From [Phialemoniopsis] sp. UDSM-2020 (lineage: Eukaryota; Ascomycota; Sordariomycetes; Thyridiales; Thyridiaceae), in contig JAEILZ010000009.1 in assembly GCA_018873225.1 (NCBI GenBank), positions 1,169,501 through 1,233,500 on the forward strand: DNA of 64,000 nucleotides, given 5' to 3'. Of the stretch, positions 22,101 to 32,954 are shown piece by piece; within the stretch, counting starts at the first letter, position 1, and each line of letters starts with the position of its first letter. The notes beneath the pieces were generated by a model that was not told where the DNA came from, searched no databases, and saw only the letters and a program-made list of their open reading frames with translations. A program made the translations under genes and the position numbers.

Positions 22101-24457
22101 GCGCCACAAGATCAACGACTACTTCTCCTTCCCAAGCAAAATCGACATGCGGCCGTACACCATCAATCACCTAAGCAGCCCCTCAGACGACATCCCAGCG
22201 GATGTGTTTGAGCTTGTCGGCGTGCTTGTCCATTCTGGGACTGCGGAATCTGGACATTACTATTCGTACATTCGTGAACGGCCATCGACCAAGCAGAATG
22301 AGACCTGGGTTGAGTTCAATGACGATGTGGTCTCCCCTTGGGATACTGCCCACATGGAGGCATCGTGCTTTGGAGGCAATGATTACCGAACATCCCTGGA
22401 TGGCAATATGGTCATGGAGAAGCCGTATAGCGCCTATATGCTGTTCTACCAGCGCTCGTCCAGCATCAAAGCCGAGCAGGAGGCATTGCTGGCATCAGGA
22501 AAGTCAAGCCCTCTTCGAGTCAACATGCCCCCGGATCTTTCCGACCATATCCGAGGAGAAAACCACTTGTTATTGCGCAGACACTGTATCTTTGATCCTG
22601 AACAAATTCGACTCATCAGCGGCTCTCTGGCGAAACTGAAGCTCCTCAACGGCGTTGAATGCTCCAAAGATCACGAACTTGAGCACCTGGCGATTCGAAT
22701 GGCACTTAGCTACTTGGACCAGGTGATTTCGCGGACCAAAGACATTCCGGATTTCCAAACCCTTGTTGGTCATGTTCAAGCCGCGATGCAAGCCTGTGCT
22801 AAGTGCTCTCTGGCCTTCTACGAATACTTTGACAGACGTCACGAGGCATTTCGTGCCTTGGTGCAGAGACATCCTGAGCCTCGTGTTCGAAAAGAGTCAG
22901 GCAATTTGTTCCTCCGAGCTCTGAATGAGATCAAGCAAAAGCTCCCCGAATGCTATGGCTTACCAACTGAAGGGCAGGGTTCCGATCTCGAGGCGCGAAA
23001 CCCAAGGAACGTCATCCACGGTGCTAGCCGTGTCATTCAGTATCTGTGGGAATTCTTCCACGTGCATCTCCGTTCGTGGCATGAAACTTTCGCTTTGATG
23101 GTTGGTTTCGTCGGTCTGGGAATACACGAAACTGCCATCTTCTTGGACATGGGCAATTTGAAGAGCGCTATCCTGATCATCACGGCGGATCCGACCATGA
23201 GTCTCGACATGCAGTATACTCGCATGTTGAACGCGCTGCAGCGCCGTCTTCCGACAAAGCCTCCAGCCTACGACTCTATCATCGCTCTCATTCACCGACT
23301 CTTGTTGGCGGTTCATATCGAGTATCCGCAACGCAACGAGCCTGTCTTGACCCGTTACCGCGGAAGGTTCGATGAAGTCCTCGCGAAGGGCTCCGGCCCA
23401 TTGACAATGAGTCGATCAGAGCTTAATGTCCTGGTTTCGGACTGGGGAAGAGACGATGGGAATATTTTTCTGGAGAAGCTGATCACAATCGACCAGAACG
23501 AGGCTAGCACCCAAGGTATCATCATTCGTCTGATCCAGATCCATCATCATATGGGAGAGAAAATCTTGGATACTCTGCGACACAATATCAAAGGGGATGC
23601 GACGCCCCCTCCAAATGGACCATTCCTACGCGCTGCAGTGGTGTTCTGTCGCCACTGTCCGGATATCGACCGGGTTCAGTGGCTCATGCACTACATTGTA
23701 CAGCAGACCAGAAACCTCGAGAATGCCGAGGGTCGCGCCTTCTACAGATTCTACCGAGATCTTGTGTCTACCCCAACTGCGCCCGGAGAAGGTTCGGCGA
23801 GAGGCGCCCAGCTTGAGCTGCTGCTACTACAGTACATACCTGCCATTGCACCCTCACTTCTCGCGTACTACGACCCAAGTGTGAGGCGCGACATGGAGGA
23901 CTTTTTGCAGAATCTGATTTTTCAGCATACCACATCTCCTTCATTCGAGGCTTTGGAAGACGGTTCTGCCAAGGCGAAGGCCTTGATCAAGTGCGCCAGG
24001 CAACTAGGCTTCGATTGCCTGGCTTACGTTGAAGAGTTCTTCCTCAAGCGAGAGATCCGGATCGCCGAGGAGGCCGTGTCAAGCTTGCAGTGGTGCATCC
24101 ACAGGTGTGCTGCATACTTTGACAAGGACCAGGGAAGCAAGATCGCAACAGAATTTGACGAGCTATATCAGAGTATGTTTCGAGAAGTCCGTTTTGCGAG
24201 TGGCCGTTTGTTAACATCAAGGACAGATACTCTTGAGTCTCTGGCTAGGCTCATCGTGGACAATGACGTCGAAGAGGAGTCCGGTATGACCTAGCCCCTT
24301 CATCTCCGTACACAGAGCTCCGAAATTGACTAACAACCTTCATCTTCATGTAGACCAACAGTGGAATGACTCGGAAGGTTCCGAGCTGGATAGTATCGGG
24401 AGCATGAATGTCGATGAGCTCGCGACGTACCCGAAGGACTTTCCTGACCTTCAATGA
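16196..24457 (+). CDS. Large ubiquitin carboxyl-terminal hydrolase (USP/UCH family, USP9X/USP34-like)
   Basis: Ten exons: 16196-19738, 19798-20158, 20214-20511, 20563-20782, 20836-20948, 21005-21216, 21271-21840, 21916-21967, 22026-24283 and 24354-24457. They encode 2,576 residues and all nine joins keep frame. The start is the first ATG of the frame (MDDQQPSSPQDLRER). The N-terminus is Ser/Pro-rich with a basic KRRR patch. A long helical region follows. A ubiquitin-like segment (about 1080-1145) precedes the catalytic domain. The Cys box GLKNLSNTCYLNS places the catalytic Cys near residue 1616. The His box GHYYSY places His near 1867, followed by WVEFNDDVV. CxxC pairs (KCSTC) suggest a zinc finger. 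It removes ubiquitin from substrates; targets are unknown. About 700 helical residues follow the catalytic core, as in animal USP9X/USP24/USP34. Eight short introns crowd 19.7-22.0 kb. Family firm, orthology loose. Confidence 0.88.
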
Positions 24458-26333
24458 AGCATCTCATACGCTGCCGTAGGCAACAGTGACGCACCACGCG
24501 CGCGCAGACCTCTGATATACCACGATGCTTCCACAAGACAAAAACTCACTGCAACTTATTTGACTGGATAAGACGAACAAGTGCTAGACTTGGGGCACAT
24601 TTGTACCTGGATGAAGTATTCACGCCACCACGCCCGATCGATATACGACTTTAAGCATGATGAGTTCATGGAGCGAGGCGTCCCGGAAGCATACTGAGTA
24701 GGAACCACAGTGAGCGAGCGTCGGTATTGCTTTTTTTTTCTTTTCAACTATCATTTTGCATTTCACAAGGCGTTGGCGAGACATCACAACACGCTGCTCC
24801 TACGGGATTGGGTTGGCTACCGCAATGATTGAAACGATTTGACTGGACAAGAACTTTGACAGGCGTCTGAAGGATCACGACGAAGTAATGAAGGCACGAT
24901 CTGTCTTGTGGGATCACAGTACACCAGCCAGAGATTGTGTTACTTGTACCAACGTGGGCGTTAGTAGCTTTTGCTGTGCTGCTCCTCCAGGCTTGGAGGG
25001 GAATAAGCAAGTCATGATAGCCTTCGTTTGATTATCATTATCTGAGTTGGGGAGGTACAGCGCTACCCTATTCTTAGCTACACACGTGCCGGATGACTTG
25101 GTGACGATGCATAATGACCAAGTAACAAAATTGACGTGTCTAGGCGCCTGGACCCCAGCTGGTCAATATCGTTGAAACCTGGGGAAACCAAAGCCGTGAA
25201 GATGTTTGTTTACAAGGGAGTTACCCTGAGGTATATCAGTAAGCTGTCTTCGGCACTGGCACTGGTATTGGTGCTCACCATCTCGAGATGTGCGGGCTAT
25301 TTTTATTCATGGACAAGTACATAAGTCAAATAGCCTTTTCTGTATTTGTAGCAAGCTCGTGGGCTTGATTCGCTGTTTACGCTCTCCTCTGGGGGCAGGC
25401 CAAGTCTCGGTAAGCAGGGCGGGTGCGATGAATCACAAAGAGCAGATCTACATGGCATCCACCATCCAATGAGCTCGCAGGTCGGGGGAATCCATTATGT
25501 GAAATCTACGAAGCAGCTGCAGAAAGCAGGGATGTCAAACGGGTGAAGCTTAACTTGTAGCCAGCGGCATGATTGGAGGAAGGCCAGGAAGGACCCCTGC
25601 CAGACCCCGCCGAACCCCAGCATCGGGAGTGATGGGTTGTCAAAAATAGTTACATTTAACCGCCGACGCTCTCGTTGTCACCAGTGACCCCATCATACCC
25701 GGTATTGGCGTGAAGCCGGCACACAAATGCCCTGGCCAGCATTTTCGTGATATTGCAGCTCTCCTATAGGGGCAACTCACCAAACCCCACCACCACCACT
25801 CCGTCGTGCTCTCAGCGTTCCTGGGCTTCATCTTTAAAGATGGACACAACCCAAAGATAGATCCGGGGGCGATCATATGCATGCAGAGAACGGCACGGCA
25901 CACACGCCAGACTTTGCTATATAGAGACTTGAAACACAGCATGGCATACTTCCAAATCCGGAATAAGCACATTCTCTAGTGTTTTGTTTCATGTTCTTCT
26001 CTCGTCACTCTAGGCGCCGCTACTTTTTTTATCCTGTCCATCACCATGTGCTGTCCCAGCATGCCGTCTCCCACCGCTCCCCATGTTTCTCTTTTTAGGC
26101 TTCTGGTGGGGGCAGCTGTGTTTCATGTTTCATGTTTCAATTTGTCCCACGGTGCATCGATCTGTTGATATAACCTCAGCATGGCCATCTTGAGATCCCA
26201 TTGTTTCTTGTCCTGACCAGCATGGACCTGGACAACAGAAGTGGCTTTGAGACCTCTTTCTCCGGCCATTGTCAGCAAGAAACATCCCACTTCTTTGTAG
26301 GATACATAGCTTGAGATCATCACCACCGCCACC
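24458..26333. other. Intergenic region between ubiquitin protease and 26.3-kb gene
   Basis: 1.9 kb between two co-directional genes, holding the protease 3' UTR and the promoter/leader of the next gene. Only short, incoherent open frames are present. No repeat, RNA gene or transposon remnant is visible to me. Confidence 0.5.
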
Positions 26334-27899
26334 ATGTCTCTCAAGGCTCGGATCTCGTCCCCCCTCGAGGCTGGGACGTCAATCCTTGATGCCGACCACC
26401 TACCTCCACACCTGACCTCGGCTCTGGAGTATGCATCAAAGCGGCTGGCGAGAAAGTCTCTAAATATCACACTCGTCGTCGTCCGACGGGACTACCAGCT
26501 GCCTCAGTCGACGTCTCCTACTTCCACCGTCTCCACACCCTCTTGCGAAGCAAACTCAGCTCCGGCATCAGCATCGAGCAGCTCCTCGCGGAACGGTTTC
26601 TCTTCCACGATCAAGCAGCTCGTCCGCACGGGGACGCACCCTGTCCTCCCAAGCCTCGACAAAACCCGGCAGGCGGACCTGCAGCGCAGCAAGACAGTCT
26701 CGCCTGCCTTTTCCCTCTCGTCGGTCGACACCACGAGCTCGAGGCTGAGGTGGCCTCTTTCACCAGCCAGCCCAACCATGCCCATGACTCCTGCCACGCC
26801 TGCCACTACTATCTCATCGACGACCGATGCGTCGCCTCAGTCACCCAACCCCTTTGGGATCCGACTCGTCCACACCGAGTCACTCCAACATAGGGAGGAG
26901 CGGGTTTTGAGGCAGACTATCGAGAAAGCCGAGAGAAAGTTTCGAATTGGGTATGTAGCTTTTGGTCCTGTCTTTGGAGCTCACACATGGGTACTAACAT
27001 GTTCCAGCACGAATTGGCTCCCTGCTGCCCTCTCTGCCTCTCAATCCGGGCTCACTGCTGACCTCCTGAGGCGCTCTGTGGCCCAAGGCGAAGTCCTCTT
27101 CTCCGCGCCCGGCCTCAACCTCCTGAGTTTGGACCACCTATACACCTTCAAGTCCGCTCTCTCGAGCTACTCGGCCACTCACGAGCCGTACCGCCTCGAG
27201 GATGCCGTCGACGAGCTGCGCCGTTTCGTGTTGGCCAACGGGCGAAGGAATTTGCCCAAGAGTCAGCTACTTCGTGCGTACGAGTGGCTGGGGTTCGAAG
27301 ATAGTGCTCTGGTGGAAGTGCAGCGGATGTACAAGCGTGCGTACGGCGGCGGTAAGGGTGATTGTGGTATCGAGGTCGATGGTCTTAGTTCGAGCCCTGT
27401 GGTCACCCCCGAACCATCGGTACGGGACGATGACTCCAGCAGCGAGGTGGAGACCGAATTCGAGGACGAGATCGAGGTGCAGCCGGAGCAAGCCCCTTCT
27501 CCAGTGCCGACTCCACAGACACCAGTCCAGAAAGGTCCTGTTTTGAAGTTGCAGACCACCTTCGACAAGCCGGTTGTGGCTGTCCCGGACAAGAAGAAGA
27601 TGCGACAGGCACAGATCGTGGGCGACGAGATGCTGGACCTCAGGATCGAAATAGAGGAGGCTGAGGATGATGGGGAGGAAGAGCTGACGGCTCGGCCGGA
27701 CGAGAACCGACGAGTTCTGTCATTCTGGAATAGTGCATCTATCGATGGGGTCCTACACGCGGATCCGAGGGCATCGTCTCAACAACTGGGGCCCATGACA
27801 CCCAAGGGGTATGAGGACATCTCCCCCATCACTAGAGGCGAGTGGGGCTTCTTGATGGGAGGACAAGTTGGTAGGCAAGTGGCGATCACGACTTGCTAA
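26334..27899 (+). CDS. Uncharacterised Pezizomycotina protein
   Basis: Two exons, 26334-26950 and 27008-27899, encoding 502 residues. The 57-nt intron (26951-27007; GTATGT, branch TACTAAC, CAG) is a multiple of three and has no in-frame stop, so a retained form of 521 residues is also possible. The ATG sits in an excellent context (CCGCCACCATG). The N-terminus (LPPHLTSALEYASKRLARKSLNI..) looks globular. Residues about 65-165 are Ser/Thr/Pro-rich. A conserved helical part follows (about 190-330: WLPAALSASQSGLTADLLRR, LRRFVLANGRRNLPKSQLLRAY), then an acidic C-terminal third. I believe similar proteins occur throughout filamentous ascomycetes under a DUF name, but I cannot confirm which. No catalytic motif, membrane segment or signal peptide is seen. 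Confidence 0.8.
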   Translation: MSLKARISSPLEAGTSILDADHLPPHLTSALEYASKRLARKSLNITLVVVRRDYQLPQSTSPTSTVSTPSCEANSAPASASSSSSRNGFSSTIKQLVRTGTHPVLPSLDKTRQADLQRSKTVSPAFSLSSVDTTSSRLRWPLSPASPTMPMTPATPATTISSTTDASPQSPNPFGIRLVHTESLQHREERVLRQTIEKAERKFRIGYVAFGPVFGAHTWVLTCSSTNWLPAALSASQSGLTADLLRRSVAQGEVLFSAPGLNLLSLDHLYTFKSALSSYSATHEPYRLEDAVDELRRFVLANGRRNLPKSQLLRAYEWLGFEDSALVEVQRMYKRAYGGGKGDCGIEVDGLSSSPVVTPEPSVRDDDSSSEVETEFEDEIEVQPEQAPSPVPTPQTPVQKGPVLKLQTTFDKPVVAVPDKKKMRQAQIVGDEMLDLRIEIEEAEDDGEEELTARPDENRRVLSFWNSASIDGVLHADPRASSQQLGPMTPKGYEDISPITRGEWGFLMGGQVGRQVAITTC

Positions 27900-28142
27900 G
27901 TCACTTTGAAACACATCGATGTTTAGCGATCTGGGAAGCATTTGTAGCGGTTTGGGGTATTATTCTTCATCTTCGTTTCTTGTAGATATACTTTGGCCTC
28001 GCTGGCCAGCATTCTTGTAAACAACCATTACACCTTCTTGGGTTTTAGAGAGATATACCACGTACCACGATGCAGTGGCATACCAATTCTTGCTCTCCAA
28101 TTCAAGTAGCCTTGTGGCATCGAGACTGTCTTCTCAAGCACT

Positions 28143-29366
28143 CTACCTCCACCCGTATCGCCCAGACGCCTCCCGCTGCGAGGACCTGTTCTTGGCAAAC
28201 ATGTCCTCGAGCGCGTCCTTCTGCGTCTGCACTTGGTTGACCAGCTGCCGCAAGCTGTGCTTGCCGGGCTGGATCGTCCGCACCGGGTTGTGCTGCATCG
28301 CCTGCTGCTCCCCAGAGTTGCGCAGCTCCTCGTTGTGTCGGTACTCGCGGTCCATGTCGAAGCTGATGATCTTGGAACCCTCGGACGTGGTGCCGGCGGC
28401 CTTTCCGCCGCGGCCGAAGAGCGCGCGGCGCTCCGCTGCCGAGAGGTTGAGATCGTCGGCCATGTCGTCTAGAGAGTGCTGTTGTTGCGGGTAGGCTTGT
28501 GGTGGCGGCTCGTAGGTCTGATGTGCGTCGTACGGTCCTGTCACGTCGTCTTCGACGTCTTCGGCTTGGTGCATCAACGGCTCGTATGCGCCGCCACCAA
28601 CGTCTGGCGTCGGGTCCGTAGGCGTGTCGTCTTCGGCACCTAGTGAGAATAGAGAGACCTTTTTCTTCTCCGGCGGTGCTTGTGGCTGGGCCGGCGCCGG
28701 CGCCGTTGTGCCAGCCCGAGTGCTCGATGGAACAGCACCCTGCGACGCAGTACCGCTAGGCTTCGCCGACGCACCCTTCTTCTTTCCTGGTTTCCTAGAT
28801 ACCGATAGTGGCTTGAACATGAGCGGCTTCCCAACTAGTTGCACATCCTCTGCTGATTTCTGACCCTCCGGTATTGACGGTCCCTTGGGTGCTGGTAGGT
28901 TGAGCCCCGATGATCGACTTCCACCCTCTGTACCGTCGCTAGCAGTACTTCCTAGCACGCTATCTTCATCTCTGTCCCGGCTAAATGCCGCCTCCGCGCT
29001 CGTCTTGAGATGAACGCCGATCCGCGGCGCTGTGCGGCCGCTACTTGAGCTGCCTAGGGCGGACGGGGCAGGCTTGCCGGTCGTCTTGGGCGCCGGGAGG
29101 AACGACGAGAAGCCGCTGAACCGAGACCCGCCGCCGCCAGTGGTCCTTGCGCGCTTTGCAGGAGGCTCATCGCTGGTCTGCTCGGATGTGCCGCCGGCCT
29201 GGGGGAGGTTGACGACGATCTTGCGACTGCCGCCGGCGCTGTCGACGAGGCGCTGGAACGGCTTCTTGGAGTCTGTCGCACTGGTAGCGGCGACTGTAGG
29301 CTTGCTGTTCTGGGGCGGGCTGGACTCCCCGTCGGAGTCCGAGTCCGAGTAATCTACCAGTCCCAT
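28143..29366 (-). CDS. PRCC-like protein (mitotic checkpoint regulator PRCC family)
   Basis: Intronless, 407 residues from the ATG at 29366 (MGLVDYSDSDSDGE); the frame extends further upstream only through a non-ATG start. The acidic N-terminus, a long Pro/Ser/Ala-rich disordered middle and a conserved C-terminus (ERRALFGRGGK, then SKIISFDMDREYRHNEEL, ending in RYGWR) match the PRCC family. Human PRCC is nuclear, binds MAD2B and associates with splicing factors; in fungi the role is untested. KRAR near residue 75 could be a nuclear signal. The gene diverges from SIN1 with 458 bp between starts and converges on the 26.3-kb gene. Family assignment rests on the C-terminal block and the overall composition. 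Confidence 0.8.
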   Translation of the reverse strand: MGLVDYSDSDSDGESSPPQNSKPTVAATSATDSKKPFQRLVDSAGGSRKIVVNLPQAGGTSEQTSDEPPAKRARTTGGGGSRFSGFSSFLPAPKTTGKPAPSALGSSSSGRTAPRIGVHLKTSAEAAFSRDRDEDSVLGSTASDGTEGGSRSSGLNLPAPKGPSIPEGQKSAEDVQLVGKPLMFKPLSVSRKPGKKKGASAKPSGTASQGAVPSSTRAGTTAPAPAQPQAPPEKKKVSLFSLGAEDDTPTDPTPDVGGGAYEPLMHQAEDVEDDVTGPYDAHQTYEPPPQAYPQQQHSLDDMADDLNLSAAERRALFGRGGKAAGTTSEGSKIISFDMDREYRHNEELRNSGEQQAMQHNPVRTIQPGKHSLRQLVNQVQTQKDALEDMFAKNRSSQREASGRYGWR

Positions 29367-29824
29367 GTTGACCTGCTGAATGGTGCTCCTGGTGGCTCGG
29401 GGCTGTCCTTGTGGCGAGTTTGAAAGCCGTGAAGAAATCAAACTGCCAAAAGTGATGATGTTAGGCCGGCAAAATAATTTTAGTGGAGTGTGACGAGTCG
29501 CAGCACATGTCTCAGTTGATAGCTTTAGTGGGTCGTGGGGAGCTGATACCGCCTGGACGGACCCCGCCTCTAAGGCCTAGGCAAATCATTACCATCATCA
29601 ATGTCCGGTGGTGTTTCACGCGCGCCTGCCCTGTACTTGATTGACTTTCCGACTACATCGTGAGCTTTGTTGACCCGTTCGCCCACCCACTCCTTGAAGC
29701 TTTCGCCTCCGCCTCTGCCTCTGACCGACGACCCTTGACTTCTTGAATAATTCCAGAACGGTCGCAATGAACTATATCTCATGAACCACCACAAATTTGA
29801 CCGGGGCGCTACTAACTGGTAGTC
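29367..29824. promoter_or_regulatory. Divergent promoter of PRCC-like gene and SIN1
   Basis: 458 bp between two start codons on opposite strands. The minus-strand frame at 29570-29908 overlaps the first SIN1 exon and shows no homology, so I read the interval as promoter and leaders. Confidence 0.5.
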
Positions 29825-32500
29825 ATGTCTGTGATCCAGGTTGAAGAGTGAGTAGCTACTCCTCGTACTGTTGCGCTGCAGCTTCGTATGATGATACGGT
29901 CTGGCCATCTGGTTGATTTATGAGTCGCATCTAATCACATTGTCGGTATCTAGTCTTGTCACGTACCAATTGCGAACGAGCTACCTGAACGACATTGCCG
30001 ACGGTGTTGGGGAGCGCCTTCTTACCCTCAATGACAGCTTCCTGAATACTGCGGCGTTCAAGGCTGCTGGATGGCGCCCCAACCCGGCCCACATCAAAAG
30101 GACTCACTCTCCTCCTATACCGACCGCCGTCGCATCCGAGTACTTTCAAGCTCCACGGTCGGCAGGCCTGACCCTCGAGGATGAACATGACGAAGGAGGG
30201 GGACTGGGCGGAGGACCTGGTGGCGCGGGCCACGATACGGTCGGCCCTTCGATGGCGGCCGCCTCGAAGCGACGGCGGAGGCGCGAGCAGATGGGAGAGG
30301 AAGATGAAGACAGTAGTGACCTAAGTGACGAGAGCGACGACGAGCCAGAGCAGCGTGCAGCGCAGCAAATCAAATTCGCCAAGATGCCATTGCGAAACCG
30401 GTCGGGCTCGTCGCCTATACAATCGTCCAACCTGCGGCAAGTCTCTACGGTGTCTTCTACCATGTCCTCACCACAGAGGCCGGCCCCACGGCGAGGGTCG
30501 CAGTCCGCTCTCGAGACCGTCAAGGAAAGGGCTAGGAGGGACACAGTCACGAGTAGTGATGTCTCATCGGAGAATGAGTTCGACTCCTCGGGATACCAGC
30601 GGCAGCGCGAGCAGGCCAGAGCACAAGCCCGAGCCGCCAGGATGCAGGCTCGGCTCAACTCTGATGCCTCGCTCACAGGCGTCAAACGCCAGGAGAGTGA
30701 CCTGCTGGAAGAGGAGGAAGACGACTCTGATGCCTCCGACATCTCCTCGGCATTTGTGGGCAGTATCGACTCTGCGTCCATCCTCAATATCGCCGATAAC
30801 CCCCTTAATGCCTCTCCGAGGCAACAAATCGTTGGAACTCCACCAAAGGAGTTCACAAGGATGTCGACGATACGCAAATCTCACGCTCCTCCTCCCCATC
30901 TCATGCCAGTCCTTCCACCTCCCAGGCCTGTCAGCATGGTTCGACCCCTCAGCATGATACAGCCTAAGAGTCTGTTGTCCGAGGCACTCAAAGCAAAGAA
31001 GACCAAGCCCGCTATTCCCTTTGACGGGTTTGCATCTCTTTCAGGTCAAGGCGATCCTAACCCAATTATGGTCAGGATATATGCCATGTATTCCAAGAAC
31101 CCATCGAAGCCGTATGAAGTTGCAATCCGTCGGACTGTGCATGAGGGCCAGGCGGCAGACAGAGCTGTGACGGTCGCGGACCTCATTGGCCTCAGTCTAT
31201 GGAGATACAATGAGGAGAAGCGGGAACCGCCACTGCCCACCGATAAACTCAATGTAAACTGGTGGACCTTGAGGATGGTGGAGGAGGGAGGCGAGGTGGA
31301 TGATGATTTCCCGCCTTTAGAACGGAAGAAGCAGTTGACTTCGTTCACGACCGCAAACAACAGAGCTGGCAGGATGCGCTCAAACTCGAAAGTCTTCGAT
31401 GAGTTTGCCCTTGTGCAAGCGTCGCCAGATGAATTTGCTGAGAACCAAACCCTCACACCGCAATTTACCGAGGAGGCCTTGACTGAAGAGCCTAAGGAAG
31501 AGGACGAACTCACGCCGCGGAACACTCCACAACCCACCGTGTCGGTGCTGGCACCTTCTAGTCAACCAAGACAGAACCCCATCACAACTACCAACTATCG
31601 CCACAACACCAATATGTTGGCAGATATGCCTCCTGCCCCTGTTACCGTGGCCAACACAACCCGGGGCAAGAAGAAGCTGCTCCGCATCCACATCCATTCT
31701 ATAGACGCCGCACCGGGTCAGATGGTCACTGTAGACGTGACGACGGATACCTATCTGGAAGAAGTCTTGGACCTTGTCTGTAAGAAGCGTCAGTTAGACA
31801 AGGCCGCCCATGTCCTGAAGCTGCCAGGCTCTGGTGCTGTTGTCTTGATCGACAGGGAGGTCTCTTCGATCGGCAACGTCACCGATCTCGAGCTGCACCG
31901 CCGGCGCTTCGCCACGGACGGGCCTTCCACCATGACCGGCGGCTCGCCGAGCAGCGCTTCTCCGAAGATCTTCTCGTACCCAGACTCTGGCAGCGGCAGC
32001 GTCCAGCAGGCGATGCGCAGCAAGGGCAAGAAGACGACGGCGACGATGCTCGGCACGCACCCGCTGGCCACCGAGGCGCTCAAGCAGGACGAGCTGGTCA
32101 ACTCGAACTACAAAAAGTACATCGTCTGGCGCAAGCAGCCGATGCGCTTCGCCAACCTCAACGAGCGCATCCTGACCATCGACGGCGAGTACATTCACAT
32201 TGTGCCCTCGTCGGGCGGGCGGGCCATGCTCGAGGGCGGCGGCAAGACTACCACGGTGCATTTTAGCAACGTGGTCGGGTGCAAGGTGTCTAGGAGACAC
32301 CCTACTCATTTCAAGGTACGTGCAGTGATTGCTAGATATCTCATGTCAGTTGGAATTGACTGACTAATCCGGGACAACAGCTCCTTGTGTTCAAGGCGAC
32401 GGAGAGTAAGCGTTATGACTTTGAGGCCAAGAGCGCAAATGAGGCAGGGGAGATTGTGGCGGAGCTGAAGAAGGGCATTTCTCCGTACCGCGATGTCTAG
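29825..32500 (+). CDS. SIN1: TORC2 subunit Sin1/Avo1
   Basis: Three exons: 29825-29847 (only 23 nt), 29954-32315 and 32381-32500, encoding 834 residues; introns of 106 and 65 nt keep frame. The joined N-terminus reads MSVIQVEDLVTYQLRTSYL, characteristic of the family. The middle is disordered and Ser/Arg-rich with an acidic-basic patch (KRRRRREQ). CRIM domain: about 363-500 (PFDGFASLSG, then NWWTLRMVEEGGEVDDDFPPLER). Ras-binding/ubiquitin-like domain: about 580-663. C-terminal PH domain: about 719-830 (YKKYIVWRKQPMRF..). Sin1/Avo1 brings AGC kinase substrates such as Ypk/Akt to TORC2 through CRIM and binds membranes through PH, acting in cell-wall, lipid and stress signalling at the plasma membrane. 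The terminal Tyr-Arg-Asp-Val follows the PH helix. Identification is firm. Confidence 0.92.
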
Positions 32501-32954
32501 ATTCAGGGGGCCCAAGTTGACTAGCGGCGCAGCCAGGGCTGATGAATTTCCAGCGAGGGAACCTGGCGTTTATAGGAGTTCTGACCATTATGACAGCCTT
32601 ACATGGCTTGAATATCAAGTTGACGTCCCATATTTTGGACAAGAGTCAACACTTTGGATTTGCATTTACTAGTCCTGTCGGCGTGCCAGATTTCACAAGC
32701 GTATAGGTCATACGAGAAGACCAAGGGACACATCAAAGGTAAACACAAAGACGTAGTTGCAAAAAGTGTTATCTATTGATTCAGGACTACCAATCTCTGA
32801 ATGCTAGTCCGCGTAGACGATACCGTGAACCGTCCCAGCCGTCATTTTTCATCATATTACTTGAACAGACCGAACCCCGATGATGATACCATGCATATAA
32901 GCGAACGACGATTTTCCCCGATAGCAGACACCACAATCCTCCCCCTCTCCCCCT
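32501..32954. other. Convergent 3' intergenic region (SIN1 / NIP1)
   Basis: 454 bp between two stop codons on facing genes. It should contain both 3' UTRs. No other structure is seen. Confidence 0.6.

Noticed and set aside
29367..29441. Upstream extension of the PRCC-like protein by 25 codons
   Set aside because: It starts at TTG; the ATG at 29366 begins the conserved acidic N-terminus.
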